Origin: Candidatus Saccharicenans sp.
GTDB lineage: Bacteria > Acidobacteriota > Aminicenantia > Aminicenantales > Saccharicenantaceae
Reading direction: 5' to 3'
Length of the DNA: 6,122 nucleotides
NCBI GenBank assembly: GCA_024653405.1
Contig: JANLGB010000023.1
Span: forward strand, 2,032-8,153
Made by a program: the position numbers and the translations under genes. Within the stretch, counting starts at the first letter, position 1, and each line of letters opens with the position of its first letter. Shown piece by piece: positions 4,311 to 6,122 of the stretch. The notes under the pieces are model-generated. The model did not search any database. It had not been told where the DNA came from and saw only the letters and a program-made list of their open reading frames with translations.

Positions 4311-6122
4311 GATAACCGCCTCTATAAACATCCAATTCTCCCGGTTGAGGATAAGCCCCTTTTCAGCTTTTATTTTCAAGGACTGGAACTCAAAGCCCGG
4401 GAGGGCGAAACCATTGCCTCGGCCCTTTTTGCTAACGGGATCCGCATTTTAAGTTATCATCACAAGGATGGAGCCCCCCAGGGGATTTTCTGTGCCAACG
4501 GACAGTGCGCTCAATGCCTGGTGCTGGCCGATGGCTTCCCGGTCAAATCCTGCATGGAACTGATCAGGCCGGGGATGAAAATCCAGCCGCTTCGCGGGCT
4601 GCCCGAGCTGCCGAAAGTTGACCCTGAAACCAGGCTGGAATTCAAGTCCATAGAAGAACTGGAAGTGTCGGTGCTGATTATCGGCGGCGGGCCGGCCGGG
4701 CTGTCGGCAGCCATCGAGCTGGGCCAGCGGGGTGTGGATTGTTTGCTGGTTGATGACAAGCACCGTCTGGGCGGCAAGCTGGTTCTTCAGACCCACCGCT
4801 TCTTCGGTTCGGTGGAAGCGGTCTATGCTGGTACCAGGGGTATTGACATCGCCACCAGGCTGGAGCAGGAAGTTCGCCGTTACCCCCAGGTCCGGATCTG
4901 GCTGCAAAGCACGGCCCTGGCTGTTTTCAGCGATAAGAAAGTTGGCATTCTCAAAGAGGGTCGTCAATATGCCCTGGTTAAACCGAAGGTACTGCTGGTG
5001 ACCGCCGGGGCCCGGGAGAAATCCCTAGCCTTCCCCGGTAACGACTTGCCAGGAGTTTATGGGGCTGGGGCCTTTCAAACGCTGGTCAATCGGGACCTGG
5101 TCAAGCCCACAGAGAAGCTGTTCATTGTCGGTGGAGGCAACGTCGGTTTGATTGCCGGTTACCATGCGCTCCAGGCAGGCATCAAGGTGGTGGGCCTGGT
5201 GGAAGTCATGCCCGAGGTCGGCGGCTATAAGGTCCACAAGGATAAACTGGCCCGGCTGGGTGTGCCGATTATGACTTCTCATACCATCCTCAGCGCCAAT
5301 GGCCACGAAAGCGTTGAATCGGTCACCGTGGCCCGGGTGGATGAAAAATTCAAGCCGGTCCCCGGCTCAGAAAAAACCTTTAGGTGCGACACGGTTCTGA
5401 TCGCCGTCGGACTGGACCCGGTCAACGAATTCTACCTCAAGGCCAGGGAATTTGAGCTGCCGGTGTATGCGGCCGGAGATGCCGAGGAAATCGCCGAGGC
5501 CTCAGCCGCCATCTTCTCCGGTAAAATCCGGGGACTGGAAATTGCCCGGGAGCTCGGCTTTTTTCAGGGCCAGGTGCCCGAGGACTGGTACCGGACGGCT
5601 GAGATCTTGAAGTCCCGGCCGGGACCGGTCTACCCCGAATATTTTCTGGAAAAAGAGGAAGGTGTTTTTCCGGTCATCCATTGCCTTCAGGAAATTCCCT
5701 GTGATCCCTGTTCGGCTGTCTGCCCCAGGAAGCTGATCGAAGTTGATCGCAATGATGTCCGCCGCCTGCCGGTCTATTATGAAGAGCGAGACGGCAAGGG
5801 CTGCAGCGGCTGCGAGCGCTGCGTGGTTTTCTGCCCGGGGCTGGCCATCACCCTGGTTGATTACCGGAAAAATCCTGAATTTCCCGAAGTCACTATCCCC
5901 TTTGAATTCCTCAAGGAAATAATCAACCCCGGCGATGAAATCGAGCTGGTCGATGTCGAAGGACAGGTCCTGGCCAGGAGTCGGGTCAGCTCGGTTAAAT
6001 CCATCAAGGGCAATGACCGGACCATTCTGGTTAAAGCCCCGGTGCCCAAGGCGGTAGCCAAGAAAGTCACTGGCCTGAGGCTGCAACCGGAAATTACCGA
6101 AGTTGACGAACAGTACGTGGCC
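4305..6122 (+). CDS. Iron-sulfur FAD/NAD(P) oxidoreductase, HcnA-HcnB / dye-linked proline dehydrogenase alpha-subunit type (3' end beyond window)
   Basis: The frame is open for 606 codons to the window edge. Residues 15-100 form a Fer2_4-type 2Fe-2S domain with ligands Cys63, Cys68, Cys71 and Cys83 (FCANGQCAQC then KSC). Residues 121-415 form a pyridine-nucleotide-disulfide-type flavoprotein: FAD motif GGGPAG (127-132), second dinucleotide motif GGGNVG (276-281), late FAD contact AAGDAEE (389-395). A C-terminal part has two 4Fe-4S motifs: C460-x5-C466-x2-C469-x3-C473-P and C500-x2-C503-x2-C506-x3-C510-P. Residues 520-606 are not recognised. Known relatives (hydrogen cyanide synthase HcnA/HcnB, opine oxidase, archaeal dye-linked proline dehydrogenase, sarcosine oxidase alpha) pass electrons from an amine-oxidising flavoprotein partner to a carrier. 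Here HcnA- and HcnB-like parts are fused. The substrate is unknown; a DAO-type partner gene probably follows. Cytoplasmic, no signal peptide. TTG start chosen for its Shine-Dalgarno; ATG 4263 would add 14 residues. Confidence 0.88.
   Translation, partial: MIDNRLYKHPILPVEDKPLFSFYFQGLELKAREGETIASALFANGIRILSYHHKDGAPQGIFCANGQCAQCLVLADGFPVKSCMELIRPGMKIQPLRGLPELPKVDPETRLEFKSIEELEVSVLIIGGGPAGLSAAIELGQRGVDCLLVDDKHRLGGKLVLQTHRFFGSVEAVYAGTRGIDIATRLEQEVRRYPQVRIWLQSTALAVFSDKKVGILKEGRQYALVKPKVLLVTAGAREKSLAFPGNDLPGVYGAGAFQTLVNRDLVKPTEKLFIVGGGNVGLIAGYHALQAGIKVVGLVEVMPEVGGYKVHKDKLARLGVPIMTSHTILSANGHESVESVTVARVDEKFKPVPGSEKTFRCDTVLIAVGLDPVNEFYLKAREFELPVYAAGDAEEIAEASAAIFSGKIRGLEIARELGFFQGQVPEDWYRTAEILKSRPGPVYPEYFLEKEEGVFPVIHCLQEIPCDPCSAVCPRKLIEVDRNDVRRLPVYYEERDGKGCSGCERCVVFCPGLAITLVDYRKNPEFPEVTIPFEFLKEIINPGDEIELVDVEGQVLARSRVSSVKSIKGNDRTILVKAPVPKAVAKKVTGLRLQPEITEVDEQYVA

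Noticed and set aside
4449..4967. Minus-strand open frame of 172 codons opposite the flavoprotein gene
   Set aside because: The plus strand encodes the 2Fe-2S cysteines and the GGGPAG FAD motif, so the antisense frame is a shadow.
5502..6086. Minus-strand open frame of 194 codons opposite the flavoprotein gene
   Set aside because: The plus strand codes for conserved iron-sulfur cysteine motifs here. The antisense translation has no recognisable domain.

Overview
The window (6122 bp) has dense coding on both strands: three genes on the minus strand, then a divergent intergenic region, then one long plus-strand gene that runs off the right edge. The coding parts are moderately GC-rich, with many CCGG/GGCC-type words, and the spacers are AT-rich. 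Starts are preceded by ordinary GGAG-type Shine-Dalgarno sequences, so this is a bacterial chromosome. The gene types suggest a heterotrophic, probably anaerobic bacterium that degrades peptides and polysaccharides: a secreted S9 peptidase, a GH127-type glycoside hydrolase and an iron-sulfur flavoprotein with 4Fe-4S clusters. The style recalls Acidobacteria/Aminicenantes-like lineages, but no marker gene is present, so this placement is a low-confidence inference.

Layout. Positions 1-611 (minus) hold the first 203 residues of a secreted or membrane-anchored GH127/DUF1680-type (beta-L-arabinofuranosidase-like) protein; its active-site half lies outside the window. Positions 612-912 are a spacer without a convincing gene. 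It holds a TATAAT box for the GH127 gene, a 14-bp-arm inverted repeat, and a 59-codon open frame without a start codon that could be a decayed gene end. Positions 913-1983 (minus) encode a 356-residue GNAT-type acetyltransferase. Positions 1999-4041 (minus) encode a 680-residue exported S9 (prolyl oligopeptidase/acylaminoacyl-peptidase class) serine peptidase with a PD40 beta-propeller and an intact Ser543/Asp622/His654 triad. The peptidase and the acetyltransferase are 15 bp apart and almost certainly form an operon read leftward from a promoter near 4075.

Positions 4042-4304 are a divergent control region with a likely promoter on each strand and several inverted repeats. From 4305 (plus, TTG start) to the window edge lies a 606-residue partial flavoprotein. 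It fuses an N-terminal 2Fe-2S domain (Cys63/68/71/83), an FAD/NAD(P) two-dinucleotide oxidoreductase and a C-terminal pair of 4Fe-4S motifs. It belongs to the broad family of HcnA/HcnB, opine oxidase, dye-linked proline dehydrogenase and sarcosine oxidase alpha subunits, which usually pair with a separate substrate-oxidising flavoprotein subunit, probably encoded just beyond the right edge.

The most notable sequence signal is a near-perfect 23-bp palindrome at 4288-4310 that contains the whole Shine-Dalgarno sequence and the TTG start of the flavoprotein gene. It could be an operator or a hairpin that hides the ribosome binding site. Functionally, the exported peptidase could release peptides and amino acids, and the flavoprotein could help oxidise an amino acid or related amine, but nothing in the window proves that link. 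I see no mobile element, CRISPR array, tRNA or rRNA.
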